A stretch of 64,000 nucleotides of DNA from Deltaproteobacteria bacterium (GTDB taxonomy: Bacteria; Desulfobacterota; Deferrisomatia; Deferrisomatales; JACRMM01). Each line of letters begins with the position of its first letter. The first letter of the stretch is position 1. The stretch is taken from contig JACRMM010000018.1 of assembly GCA_016214985.1 (NCBI GenBank), positions 124,001 through 188,000 of the forward strand. The letters run 5' to 3'. Shown here one piece after another: positions 55,657-64,000 of the stretch. The notes under the pieces were generated by a model. The model worked only from the letters and a program-made list of their open reading frames with translations. It ran no database searches and had not been told where the DNA came from. The position numbers and the translations under genes are program-made.

Positions 55657-58600
55657 ATGGCCCGATTCTTCATCAACCGCCCGATCTTCGCCTGGGTGAT
55701 CGCCATCATCATCATGCTGGCGGGCCTCCTGGCGATCAAGACGCTGCCGGTCTCCCAGTACCCGCCGATCGCGCCGCCGCAGATCACCATCAACGCCATG
55801 TACCCCGGGGCGTCGGCCCAGACCGTGCAGGACACGGTCACCCAGGTCATCGAACAGAAGATGAACGGGATCGACAACCTGCTCTACATGTCGTCGTCGA
55901 GCGATTCAGCCGGAGCGGTCGCCGTCAACCTGACCTTCAAGGCCGGGACCGACCCGAACGTGGCCCAGGTTCAGGTGCAGAACAAGCTCCAGCTGGCAAC
56001 GCCGCTCCTGCCCCAGCCCGTCCAACGGGCCGGGATCTCGGTCGTCAAGTCGACGCGCAACTTCCTGGTGATCGTCGGACTCGTTTCGGAGGACGGCTCC
56101 ATGAGCCGGTACGACCTGACCGACTACGCGGTGGCCAACATCCAGGACCTCGTCAGCCGGGTCGAAGGGGTCGGCGAAGTGCAGATGTTCGGTTCCCAAA
56201 ACGCCATGCGGATCTGGCTGAACCCCGACAAGCTGCAGAACTACCGGCTGACCCCCAACGACGTGATCCTCGCGCTCCAAACGCAGAACGCCCAGGTCTC
56301 GGCGGGCCAGTTCGGCGCCAACCCCTCGGCGCCCGGCCAGCAGCTGAACGCCACCATCACGGCGCGGACCCTGCTCCAGACCCCGGAGCAGTTCGGGGCC
56401 GTCCTCCTGCGCACCAACCCCGACGGTTCTGCGGTTCTCCTGAAGGACGTGGCGGACTGCAGGATCGGCACCGAGAACTACGACGTGCTGGCCCGCTACA
56501 ACGGCAAGCCCGTGGCCGGCCTCGCGATCAAGCTCGCAGCGGGTGCCAACGCGCTGGCCACCGCCGATCGGGTCAAGGCCAAGATGGCGGAACTCTCGAG
56601 GTTCTTTCCCCAGGGCATGAAGGTCATCTACCCCTACGACACCACCCCCTTCGTCAAGATCTCCATCGAAGAGGTCGTGAAGACGCTCGCCGAGGCGATC
56701 CTCCTGGTCTTCCTCGTGATGTTCCTCTTCCTGCAGAACATCCGCGCCACCCTGATCCCCACCATCGCCGTTCCGGTCGTCCTGCTCGGAACGTTCGGGG
56801 TGTTGTCGGCCGCGGGCTTCTCCATCAACACGCTCACCATGTTCGCCATGGTGCTCGCCATCGGTCTACTGGTGGACGACGCGATCGTGGTCATCGAGAA
56901 CGTGGAGCGGATCATGTCCGACGAGGGCTTGCCCCCGCGCGAGGCGACCGTCAAGTCCATGGGGCAGATCACCGGGGCGCTGGTGGGCATCGCGCTCGTC
57001 CTGTCGGCCGTCTTCGTCCCCATGGCGTTCTTCGGGGGCTCCACCGGCGTCATCTACCGCCAGTTCGCGATCACCATCGTCTCGTCCATGATCCTCTCGG
57101 TGTTCGTCGCCCTGATCCTCACCCCGGCGCTGTGCGCCACCCTCCTGAAGCCGGTGGCGCAGGGACACCTGGCGTGCGAGAGCGGCTGGTACTGCGGGTT
57201 CTTCCGCTGGTTCAACCGGTGGTTCGACCGGGGGACCAAGGGGTATCAGTCCCTCGTCGGCCGCTCCTTTGGCAAGACCGGGCGCTACCTGATCCTCTAC
57301 GGCGGCATCGTCGCGGCCATGGCCGTGCTCTTCCTTCGGCTGCCCACCGCCTTCCTCCCGGACGAGGACCAGGGCTTCATCGTCTGCCAGATCCAACTGC
57401 CCGCCGGTGCCACCGGGGACCGGACCGTCCAGGTGATCGAGCAGCTGGAGCAGCACTTTCTAGGCCGAGAAGCGAAGGCCGTCGAGGCCGTCCTGGCCGT
57501 CGCCGGGTTCAGCTTCGCCGGCCGGGGCCAGAACATGGGGCTCGCCTTCATAAAGCTCAAGAACTGGGATCTGCGCAAGTCGCCGGAGCTCAAGGCGCCC
57601 GCGGTCGCCGGCCGGGCCATGGCCGCCTTCTCCCGCATCCGGGACGGTCTGGCCTTTGCCTTCGCGCCGCCGGCCGTGATGGAGCTGGGCCAGGCCAACG
57701 GCTTCGACTTCCAATTGCAAGACCGGGGGGGTCTGGGACACGACCAGCTGATGGCCGCCCGCAACCAGCTCCTCGGCATGGCCTCGAAGAACCCGACCCT
57801 GATCGCCGTGCGCCCCAATGGCCAGGACGATACGCCGCAGTTCAAGCTCGACATCGACGACGTGCGGGCCGGCGCCCTGGGGGTCTCCGTGACGGACGTC
57901 AACAGCGTCCTCGCCACGGCCTGGGGGAGCTCCTACGTCAACGACTTCATCCAGAACGGCAGGGTCAAGAGGGTCTACATCCAGGCCGACGCGCCCTACC
58001 GAATGCTGCCGGAGGACATCGGCCGGTGGTACGTCCCGAACCGGAGCGGCGAGATGGTCCCCTTCTCCGCCTTCTCCACGGCGCACTGGACGTTCGGCTC
58101 ACCGCGCCTGGAGCGATACAACGGCATGCCGTCGGCGGAGATCATGGGCCAGGCGGCACCCGGCAGGAGCTCCGGCGAGGCGATGAAGGCGATGGAGGAG
58201 ATGGCGGCGAAGCTGCCGGCCGGCATCGGCTACGAGTGGACGGGCCTCTCGTACGAGGAAAAGAAGGCCGGCGCCCAGGCACCGGCTCTCTACGCCATTT
58301 CGCTCCTCGTGGTGTTTCTCTGCGTGGCGGCGTTGTATGAAAGCTGGACGATCCCCTTCGTGAACTTGCTGATGCTGCCGCTCGGGGTGGTGGGGGCGGT
58401 CACGGCGGTCACGTTGCGCACGCTCCCCAACGATGTGTATCTCCACATCGGGCTGCTGACCACCATGGGGCTCTCCACCAAGAACGCCATCCTGATCATT
58501 CAGTTCATCAAGGATCAGCTGCACCACGGAGTCGGGCTGGTCGAGGCCACCCTCGCGGCCGTGAAGATCCGGTTGCGCCCCGTCCTCATGACCTCGCTCG

Positions 58601-58824
58601 CCTTCTTCTTCGGCACCCTGCCCCTGGCTCTCGCCCGAGGGGCCGGTGCCGGAGCGCAGAATGCCGTCGGCACCGCCGTAACCGGCGGGCTGCTCTCGGC
58701 CACCTTCATCGATCTGATCTTCATTCCCTTCTTCTTCGTCCTGGTCTCCCGGCTCTTTGCCGTGAAGGAGCCGGCCGCACCGCTGCCCGCTGCGGTCACC
58801 GTCCCGGAGGTGCGCCCAACATGA
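55657..58824 (+). CDS. RND multidrug efflux pump, inner-membrane transporter (HAE1 type)
   Basis: A 1055-residue AcrB/MexB homologue that exports drugs or other amphiphiles by proton exchange. It starts [20 protein letters not shown] and has [20 protein letters not shown], and twelve helices with the proton-relay Asp pair in [20 protein letters not shown]. The second-half motifs [36 protein letters not shown] and [20 protein letters not shown] are all family hallmarks. The ATG follows GGGAGGAGCAAGTA, and its stop overlaps the start of the outer-membrane gene. Length is normal. Substrate range cannot be told from sequence. Confidence 0.97.
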   Translation: MARFFINRPIFAWVIAIIIMLAGLLAIKTLPVSQYPPIAPPQITINAMYPGASAQTVQDTVTQVIEQKMNGIDNLLYMSSSSDSAGAVAVNLTFKAGTDPNVAQVQVQNKLQLATPLLPQPVQRAGISVVKSTRNFLVIVGLVSEDGSMSRYDLTDYAVANIQDLVSRVEGVGEVQMFGSQNAMRIWLNPDKLQNYRLTPNDVILALQTQNAQVSAGQFGANPSAPGQQLNATITARTLLQTPEQFGAVLLRTNPDGSAVLLKDVADCRIGTENYDVLARYNGKPVAGLAIKLAAGANALATADRVKAKMAELSRFFPQGMKVIYPYDTTPFVKISIEEVVKTLAEAILLVFLVMFLFLQNIRATLIPTIAVPVVLLGTFGVLSAAGFSINTLTMFAMVLAIGLLVDDAIVVIENVERIMSDEGLPPREATVKSMGQITGALVGIALVLSAVFVPMAFFGGSTGVIYRQFAITIVSSMILSVFVALILTPALCATLLKPVAQGHLACESGWYCGFFRWFNRWFDRGTKGYQSLVGRSFGKTGRYLILYGGIVAAMAVLFLRLPTAFLPDEDQGFIVCQIQLPAGATGDRTVQVIEQLEQHFLGREAKAVEAVLAVAGFSFAGRGQNMGLAFIKLKNWDLRKSPELKAPAVAGRAMAAFSRIRDGLAFAFAPPAVMELGQANGFDFQLQDRGGLGHDQLMAARNQLLGMASKNPTLIAVRPNGQDDTPQFKLDIDDVRAGALGVSVTDVNSVLATAWGSSYVNDFIQNGRVKRVYIQADAPYRMLPEDIGRWYVPNRSGEMVPFSAFSTAHWTFGSPRLERYNGMPSAEIMGQAAPGRSSGEAMKAMEEMAAKLPAGIGYEWTGLSYEEKKAGAQAPALYAISLLVVFLCVAALYESWTIPFVNLLMLPLGVVGAVTAVTLRTLPNDVYLHIGLLTTMGLSTKNAILIIQFIKDQLHHGVGLVEATLAAVKIRLRPVLMTSLAFFFGTLPLALARGAGAGAQNAVGTAVTGGLLSATFIDLIFIPFFFVLVSRLFAVKEPAAPLPAAVTVPEVRPT

Positions 58825-60233
58825 AGAAGTGGACGACCGCCGTTCTGCGCCTCTCCGTGGCGGCCCTGGCTTGCCTGACCGGCTGCACCATGGCCCCCGT
58901 CTATGTCCGTCCGGTGGCACCCGTTCCAGCCTCCTGGCCGAGCGGGCCCGCCTACCAGAATCCGGAGGCCGGCGCCCCTGCCGCCGTCGACCTCCCGTGG
59001 AAGGAGTTCTTCGTCGACGAAAGACTCCGGAAGCTCCTCGCCCTCGCCCTGGAGAACAATCGAGATCTGGGGATCGCTGCGCTCACCATCGAGCGGTCCC
59101 GCGCCCAGTACCAGATCCAGCGGGCCGAGCTCCTCCCGAAGGTGAACGCCACCGGCGGCGCCTCGGCCCAGCGGGTGTCGGCGGACCTCTCGCCCACGGG
59201 CGATGCCGTGGTCTCTCACCAGTACACCGTCGGCGCCGGCCTCAGCGCCTACGAGCTCGACCTCTTTGGCCGGGTCCGGAGCCTGAAGGATCGGGCGCTC
59301 GAGCGGTTCCTCGCCACGGAGCAGGCGAGGCGCAGCGTCCAGATCAGCCTTCTCTCCGAGATCGCAACCCGGTACCTGACGCTCGGCACAGACCTGGAGC
59401 GCCTGAAGCTCGCCCACGAGACGCTGACCGCGCAGGAAACGTCCTACGGTCTGAACAAGAGGCGGTTTGAGCTCGGCGTCTCGTCCGAGCTCGACCTCCG
59501 GCAGGCGCAGACGACCGTGGAGACGGCGCGGAGCGACATCGCCCGCTACACCGGCCAGGTCGCCCAGGACAAGAATGCGCTCGAGCTCCTGGTCGGCGCC
59601 CGGCTTCCCTCCGAGCTCCTGCCCACGGAGCTCGGGGCCGTGGCCGCAGTGAAGGACTTCTCACCGGGCCTGCCCTCCGAGCTGCTCCAGCGCCGCCCCG
59701 ACATCCAGGCGGCCGAGCGTCAGCTCAGGGGTGCGAGCGCCAACATCGGGGCCGCCCGCGCCGCCTTCTTCCCCCGCATTACGCTCACGACCTCGCTCGG
59801 GCTCGGCAGCAGCGAGCTCTCCGGGCTCTTCGACGGCGGCGCCGGGATGTGGAGCTTCCTGCCGCAGATCACGGTCCCCATCTTCGACTGGGGCACGAAT
59901 CGGGCGAACCTCAAGGTGGCAGAGGTGGACCGGGAGATCCTGCTCGCGCAGTACGAGAAGGCCATTCAGGGCGCCTTCCGCGAGGTGGCCGACGCGCTGG
60001 CCGTTCAGGGAACGGTGGGCGATCAACTCGCGGCGCAGGAGGCGCTCGTCGAGGCCGCCTCTGTTACGTACAAGCTCTCCGACGCACGCTACCGAAACGG
60101 CGTCGACAGCTATCTTGCCGTCCTCGACTCCCAGCGGGCTCTGTACGCCGCCCAGCAGAACCTCATCACCGTGCGACTCTCCCGGCTGTCGAACCTCGTC
60201 ACCCTCTACAAGGTGCTCGGCGGAGGAGCATGA
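58821..60233 (+). CDS. RND outer-membrane channel lipoprotein (NodT/OprM family)
   Basis: A 470-residue TolC-like outer-membrane factor. The N-terminus [17 protein letters not shown] is a lipoprotein signal and the usual OprM start. Two repeats of the barrel/helix unit follow, with [60 protein letters not shown] and [10 protein letters not shown] at the end. It forms a trimeric channel for the adaptor and pump encoded just upstream. The ATG overlaps the pump stop (ATGA). Confidence 0.96.
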   Translation: MKKWTTAVLRLSVAALACLTGCTMAPVYVRPVAPVPASWPSGPAYQNPEAGAPAAVDLPWKEFFVDERLRKLLALALENNRDLGIAALTIERSRAQYQIQRAELLPKVNATGGASAQRVSADLSPTGDAVVSHQYTVGAGLSAYELDLFGRVRSLKDRALERFLATEQARRSVQISLLSEIATRYLTLGTDLERLKLAHETLTAQETSYGLNKRRFELGVSSELDLRQAQTTVETARSDIARYTGQVAQDKNALELLVGARLPSELLPTELGAVAAVKDFSPGLPSELLQRRPDIQAAERQLRGASANIGAARAAFFPRITLTTSLGLGSSELSGLFDGGAGMWSFLPQITVPIFDWGTNRANLKVAEVDREILLAQYEKAIQGAFREVADALAVQGTVGDQLAAQEALVEAASVTYKLSDARYRNGVDSYLAVLDSQRALYAAQQNLITVRLSRLSNLVTLYKVLGGGA

Positions 60234-60234
60234 C

Positions 60235-60510
60235 ATGGCGCATGAACCGGAACGCATGCCCCCGGATCCCGCCCCACCCGGGTCCCGCCCCCAGCGTCGC
60301 CGACGGTCGTGGTTCGCCGCCGGTGCCGCCGGCCTGCTGATCGCCGAAACCATCGTGAAGTCCCGCTCGGGGATCCCCTTCGCCGTCTCGCTCTTGGACG
60401 CCCTGGTCCTCGTGGCCCTCTCGGTTCTGGCGGGTACCTACGCCATCCTCGCGCGTGCCGGGCCGGAGGGGAGCGCCGGACGAGGGGAGCACGACCCGGC
60501 CGGCGAGTGA
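60235..60510 (+). CDS. Small two-helix membrane protein at the end of the RND operon
   Basis: Encodes 91 residues. ATG at 60235 is one base after the channel stop codon and uses the ribosome site GGAGGAG within the channel gene's last codons. A Pro/Arg-rich N-terminus (MPPDPAPPGSRPQRRRRSWF) is followed by two hydrophobic stretches, FAAGAAGLLIAETIV and AVSLLDALVLVALSVLAGTY, then a polar tail. The Arg cluster suggests an N-in topology. No family is recognised; a pump accessory subunit is possible. Confidence 0.7.
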   Translation: MAHEPERMPPDPAPPGSRPQRRRRSWFAAGAAGLLIAETIVKSRSGIPFAVSLLDALVLVALSVLAGTYAILARAGPEGSAGRGEHDPAGE

Positions 60511-60618
60511 CCCCGCCCCGGACCCCGAGGGATCGTCCCGGGGACGCGAGGTTCCCCATCGGGACGGGGTGGCGGAGGGCAGCTGCTCTGCTCCCGTTGC
60601 GCGGGAGAGGCCCCAACC

Positions 60619-61593
60619 GTGAAGATTCTCCCGTGCGCCGCCCTCCTCCTTCCGCTTCTGGCCGCCGGCTGCGCGCTCTGGCGGTCGGCCGACGACGTGC
60701 GCGACGGCCGCCACGACCGGGGACGAAACGCCCTCTGGCTCCAGCACGGCTGGCTCGGCGACGACGCGGGGTTCGCCCGAAACGGCCGGGCGCGCGACCT
60801 CTTCCGAGGCCCCGGCCGGGCGTCGGCGCTGGCCGCCGCGCTTCGGGAGAACCGTATCACCGACGTCTTCCCCCACCTGTGCCCTTCCGACCCGGCCGGT
60901 CCCATCGCGGCCGAGGACCGGCTCCAGACCGAGCGGTTCCTCGACGCCTTCGCGGGCTTCCGGGTCCTGCCCTGGGTGGGCGGAGTGAAGGGCCGCCAGG
61001 CCTTCCCGGACGACCCCTCGTGGCGGATTGCGTTTGCGCAGTCGGTCGCCGCGCTCCTCACGCGCCACCCGCGGCTCGCCGGCATTCACCTGGACGTGGA
61101 GCCCTGCCCCTCCGGCGACGAGGGTCTGCTCGCCCTGCTGGCCGATCTGCGCGCCGCACTCCCGCCCGGCAAGATCCTGTCGGTGGCCGGCCCGCCGCCC
61201 CCGGCCTGGCCCGTGTTTCGCGCGGGCCACTGGTCGCCCGGGTACTGGAGGCGCGTGATGCAGGGCTCCGACCAGGTGGCCGTCATGCTTTACGACACCG
61301 GGGTCCGGCATCCCTGGCTCTACCGGCGCCTCGTGGCCGCGTGGACGGGTCAGGTGCTCGCCTGGGCCGGCCGTACCCAGGTCCTCCTCGGCGTGCCCGG
61401 CTTCGACCAGGGCGCCCCCGGGCGCCACGACCCGGCCGTGGAGAACCTCGCCGAGGCGCTGCCGGCCGTGCACGCGGGTCTGTCCCGCCTTCGGTCCGTG
61501 CCGGAGAGCTACCAGGGGCTCGCGATCTACTGCGAGTGGGAGATGGACGAGGAGAAGTGGGGGGTGTGGCGCGAGCGGTTTCGGCGGCCGTGA
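60619..61593 (+). CDS. GH18-like TIM-barrel lipoprotein
   Basis: A 324-residue lipoprotein; the signal ALLLPLLAAGC has a normal lipobox. The remainder looks like a chitinase-type TIM barrel: ALWLQHGWLGDDAG, RITDVFPHLCPSD, FRVLPWVGGV and the strand-4 motif LAGIHLDVEPCPSGD (Asp159, Glu161), a partial match to the GH18 DxxDxE signature, then QVAVMLYDTG and LLGVPGFDQGA. It starts with GTG at 60619. It may be an active glycosidase or a carbohydrate-binding relative; substrate unknown. It follows the efflux operon after 108 bases and may be independent. Confidence 0.72.
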   Translation: MKILPCAALLLPLLAAGCALWRSADDVRDGRHDRGRNALWLQHGWLGDDAGFARNGRARDLFRGPGRASALAAALRENRITDVFPHLCPSDPAGPIAAEDRLQTERFLDAFAGFRVLPWVGGVKGRQAFPDDPSWRIAFAQSVAALLTRHPRLAGIHLDVEPCPSGDEGLLALLADLRAALPPGKILSVAGPPPPAWPVFRAGHWSPGYWRRVMQGSDQVAVMLYDTGVRHPWLYRRLVAAWTGQVLAWAGRTQVLLGVPGFDQGAPGRHDPAVENLAEALPAVHAGLSRLRSVPESYQGLAIYCEWEMDEEKWGVWRERFRRP

Positions 61594-61977
61594 GCCGTGC
61601 GCTTTCGTCCCGGACGGGCGGCGTGGGCGCCGTCGAGGACGGTCGATCCACCGATCCAGGGATTTCGGGCGGGGCAGACCCGCCAACTCGGCCCGAACTC
61701 CTGCGCGAAGCCCACGGGCAGACCACCGACATCGTCCCCGCCCGCCGGCGGTGCCCGCCCGGGGCCTGACGGGTGCGAGGAGGTCACGCACCGCGGCGAC
61801 CGTGACCGCCGAGAGCGATCCACGATCGACGCTCACACCCCGACATGCGAGAGCACGTCCGGCGGAGAGCGGGGCGGCGGCCGCCACCTGGCCCGACGGG
61901 CCGCCGCTGGTGCCTCCGCCAATCCTCTCTCGCAAAACACCTTGCAATTTGATGATGCAAGGGCCAAATTTCTCGAT
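61594..61977. other. Intergenic region upstream of the DUF4143-type ATPase gene
   Basis: Three hundred and eighty-four bases. The ATPase frame stays open upstream of 61978, but without family similarity or a ribosome site, so I do not extend the gene. AT content rises sharply at 61930-61980, which marks the likely promoter. It contains the inverted repeat listed at 61941-61961. Nothing else was recognised. Confidence 0.5.
61941..61961 (+). promoter_or_regulatory. Inverted repeat at the ATPase gene promoter
   Basis: CTTGCA and TGCAAG arms with nine AT-rich bases between, 16 bases before the ATPase ATG, in the only AT-rich stretch of the area. It may be an operator. Similar TTGCAA-type repeats are familiar to me upstream of this ATPase family, though I cannot verify that here. 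Confidence 0.4.
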
Positions 61978-63249
61978 ATGTACCTTGAGCGCGCCGCAAG
62001 CCCCCGGCTATCCACCCTTCTTGCCGCCTTCCCATCCGTCGTGGTCACCGGCGCGCGACAGGTGGGCAAGAGCACGCTTCTCGCCCACCACCTGGAAGGG
62101 CAGGCGGACTTCGTCGTGTTCGATCCCGTGGTGGACGTGGAGAACGCTCGCCGCGACCCGGAGCTCTTCCTCGAAAATCACAAGCCCCCCCTCGTGCTGG
62201 ATGAAATCCAGTACGCCCCCGAGCTCCTGGCCCCGCTCAAGCGGCGCATCGACCGCGACCGGACTCCGGGCCGGTACGTCCTCACCGGATCGCAGCAGTG
62301 GGGCGTGCTCCGCTCCGTAGCCGAGAGCCTGGCCGGGCGGGTCGGCTTCCTCGACCTCGAAGGGTTTTCCCTCTTGGAGGCCTCCGGGCGCGGGACGGAG
62401 AAGCCGTGGCTTCACGCCTGGCTCGACTCGCCCGAGACGGTGCTGGAGGGAGGAGTGGCTCGCGCACCGGTCCGGTACCCGCTCTTTGAGGCCCTCTGGC
62501 GAGGAGGGCTGCCGGAGGCCCAGTTCCTGCCGCTGGAGGTGATTCCCGACTTCCACATGGCCTACCAGCGCACGTACGTGGAACGGGATGCGAGGCTCCT
62601 GGCCGACGTGGGCGACTGGCAGCAGTTCGGGCGCTTCATGCGGCTCGCCGCGGCGCTCACCGCCCAGGAGATGAACCACTCGCAGATCGGTCGCGAGATC
62701 GGCGTGTCGCCCCAAACCGCCCGCCGGTGGCTCGCAGTGCTCACGGCCACCTTCCAGTGGTTCGAGGTGTCGGCGTACTCCGGGAACACGGTCAAGCGAG
62801 TGAGCGGGCGGCCCAAGGGGTACGTGGCCGACACGGGGCTCGCGTGCTGGGCCCTCGCCCTGTCGACACCCAACGCCCTGGCGAGCCACCCCGCGTGGGG
62901 TGCCCTGTTCGAGACGGCCGTCTTCGCCGAGATCCGAAAGGCCCTCTCGATTCTCTCGCCGCGGCCCGCGGTCTACCACTGGCGCTCGGTCGGCGGCGCC
63001 GAGGTGGACCTCTTGCTCGAGAGGGACGGCATCCTCTACCCCCTCGAGGTCAAGGCTGTGAGCCGCCCGAGCCGCAGAGATACGTCGGGGATCACGGCGC
63101 TGCGCAAGACCTACCCGGATCGCCGCATCGCCAGGGGCCTGGTGATCGCGCCGTGCGAGGCGCTGATCCCCCTCTCGGAGACGGACTGGGCGATGCCGTG
63201 GGACGCAATGCTGCGCGGCAACGCGCGCGAGCCTGCCGCCCTGACCTGA
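61978..63249 (+). CDS. AAA ATPase with C-terminal DUF4143-like nuclease-type domain
   Basis: A 423-residue cytoplasmic protein. It starts MYLERAASPRLSTLLAAFPS, then Walker A VVVTGARQVGKSTLL (residues 25-32) and Walker B PPLVLDEIQYAPELL. An arginine-finger-like VLTGSQQWGVLRSVAESLAG and a winged-helix region (EMNHSQIGREIGVSPQTARR) follow. The end resembles a PD-(D/E)xK fold: GGAEVDLLLERDGILYPLEVKAVS. The family is very common and often mobile, and its role is unsettled. ATG 61978 was chosen because family members begin at this point. No partner gene is evident. Confidence 0.9.
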   Translation: MYLERAASPRLSTLLAAFPSVVVTGARQVGKSTLLAHHLEGQADFVVFDPVVDVENARRDPELFLENHKPPLVLDEIQYAPELLAPLKRRIDRDRTPGRYVLTGSQQWGVLRSVAESLAGRVGFLDLEGFSLLEASGRGTEKPWLHAWLDSPETVLEGGVARAPVRYPLFEALWRGGLPEAQFLPLEVIPDFHMAYQRTYVERDARLLADVGDWQQFGRFMRLAAALTAQEMNHSQIGREIGVSPQTARRWLAVLTATFQWFEVSAYSGNTVKRVSGRPKGYVADTGLACWALALSTPNALASHPAWGALFETAVFAEIRKALSILSPRPAVYHWRSVGGAEVDLLLERDGILYPLEVKAVSRPSRRDTSGITALRKTYPDRRIARGLVIAPCEALIPLSETDWAMPWDAMLRGNAREPAALT

Positions 63250-63717
63250 CCCCGGGGCGTTCGGCAGAAGCGTGGCATCGACCGGGGGCGGCCCGACGCA
63301 CCTTCCGTCTCGACACGCGACGGAAGGCAGACCCTTTGGCGGAGGGATCGGCGAAGCGGCCTTCTTGTGTCCGGCGTCAGGCCGCTTCGGCAAATCGACG
63401 CCCCGATGGATACCCCAGGGAGCAGCGAAAAGGTGCAAGAAGCAAGGATCTCCCGGTCAGTGCCCGACTCCTTCCGGAGGCGCCCCGGGCGCGTGCAGGA
63501 CAGGCCATCGGCGGTCCTGACGGCGGTGAAGGCGGTTGACCCGCGGGGAGTCCTGGAGTAGAAGAGCCCAAAACCCTGGGGAAGGGGGGAGAGATGGGCA
63601 ACCGTTTCCTGCCTGCAAGACCGTGTGGCCGCCTCCGGCGCGAAAGCGCTGGGGCGGCCACGTTTCGTTGGTGAGCCCGTCTCCGCCCGGAAGGGCGCTG
63701 CGAGAAGGAGGAGCCCG
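63250..63717. other. Intergenic region with three stem-loops
   Basis: Four hundred and sixty-eight bases without a credible gene. Stem-loops: CCTTCCGTC / GACGGAAGG at 63301-63327; GAAGCGGCCT / AGGCCGCTTC at 63353-63388; and a long hairpin at 63625-63661 listed separately. The first two lie 3' of the ATPase gene and could end its transcript, although neither has a T-tract. Confidence 0.55.
63625..63661 (+). promoter_or_regulatory. Long GAAA-capped hairpin in the leader of the last gene
   Basis: GTGGCCGCC / GGCGGCCAC encloses CC/GG and GCGC-GAAA-GCGC, giving about 15 pairs with a GNRA tetraloop. GTTTCGTT follows. It lies 56 bases before the ATG at 63718. It may be a 5' regulatory structure or a terminator of an unseen transcript. 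No known riboswitch consensus fits. Confidence 0.4.
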
Positions 63718-64000
63718 ATGCCCGTCTACCTGTGCCGGTGGCCCAACGGCGACGTGTCGCTCGTGGAGGCGGGCGATACGGACGAAGCGGCGATCCTGCT
63801 CGACGAGTTCGGCAACGCCGACGAGGCCGAGTTTCACCACCTCGTCGACCTGCTCGTCAATTTCACCCTGGACGACGAGGGCTCGCTTCGGGTCGAACAG
63901 TGGGGTGAGCTCACGCGCCGGGAGATTTACGAGGTGGCCTACCCCCGCCTCGAGGCCGCACTGTCCAAGGAGTTCTCCAAGGGGTGGGAGCCGAACGTCC
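63718..64000 (+). CDS. Unrecognised protein, 5' part only
   Basis: ATG at 63718 follows AAGGAGGAGCCCG, an excellent ribosome site, and the frame runs off the window after 94 codons. It begins MPVYLCRWPNGDVSLVEAGD and continues with DEAAILLDEFGNADEAEF, then LVDLLVNFTLDDEGSLRVEQ and EIYEVAYPRLEAAL. The sequence is acidic and soluble, with no signal peptide. I do not recognise the family. Codon use and the strong start make it a real gene. Confidence 0.75.
   Translation, partial: MPVYLCRWPNGDVSLVEAGDTDEAAILLDEFGNADEAEFHHLVDLLVNFTLDDEGSLRVEQWGELTRREIYEVAYPRLEAALSKEFSKGWEPNV

Noticed and set aside
63541..63717. Fluoride or other known riboswitch in the leader of the last gene
   Set aside because: The hairpin is strong but none of the consensus cores I know can be aligned.

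Overview
This is a high-GC bacterial chromosome segment of about 64 kb, densely coded on both strands. Gene content fits a Gram-negative, respiratory bacterium of the former Deltaproteobacteria. The clues are a geopeptide-type radical SAM maturase, a TatT-type TRAP transporter, hybrid sensor kinases, a TonB receptor and an RND efflux operon. A high-GC Desulfuromonadia-like lineage is my best guess; this is inference from gene families only. No rRNA, tRNA or CRISPR array was recognised.

Layout. 1-1.4 kb: a GH15 glucoamylase-like enzyme cut by the window edge. 1.9-8.1 kb: a giant secreted protein built from RCC1, Ig-like, Asp/Gly-rich calcium-binding, kelch and PKD/REJ modules. 8.8-13 kb: the oxidative pentose phosphate operon gnd-zwf-glk-pgl on the minus strand. 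13-24 kb: a type I restriction-modification island on the same strand, hsdM - two unknown coupled genes - IS630 element - hsdS - MNT nucleotidyltransferase - HEPN gene with an in-frame stop - hsdR. 24.3-29.9 kb: the non-oxidative pentose phosphate operon tkt - tal/pgi fusion - rpiA. The island therefore separates the two halves of what looks like one sugar-phosphate cluster.

30-36.4 kb: a periplasmic thioredoxin-like protein, an HDAC-like deacetylase translationally coupled to a sensor kinase and followed by a single-domain response regulator, and an FtsH protease. 36.6-41 kb: an EF-P-like factor and a TRAP transporter with TatT lipoprotein, DctP and fused DctQM. 41.3-53.1 kb: a LolD-like ABC ATPase, then a probable RiPP locus, then an FtsX-type permease. 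The RiPP locus has an MFS exporter and radical SAM/SPASM maturase on the minus strand, facing a 34-residue Cys-Cys precursor peptide, a TonB receptor, an ABC-type binding protein and a hybrid sensor kinase on the plus strand. I consider this locus the most interesting part of the window. A testable reading is a secreted, enzymatically modified peptide that is re-imported and sensed, in the manner of a metallophore.

53.2-60.5 kb: a TetR-controlled RND efflux operon whose adaptor has an unusually long heptad-repeat hairpin. 60.6-64 kb: a GH18-like lipoprotein, an AAA ATPase with DUF4143-type architecture and the start of an unrecognised small protein.

A structured repeat of about 120 bp occurs 3' of two unrelated plus-strand genes, near 36.5 kb and 50.4 kb.
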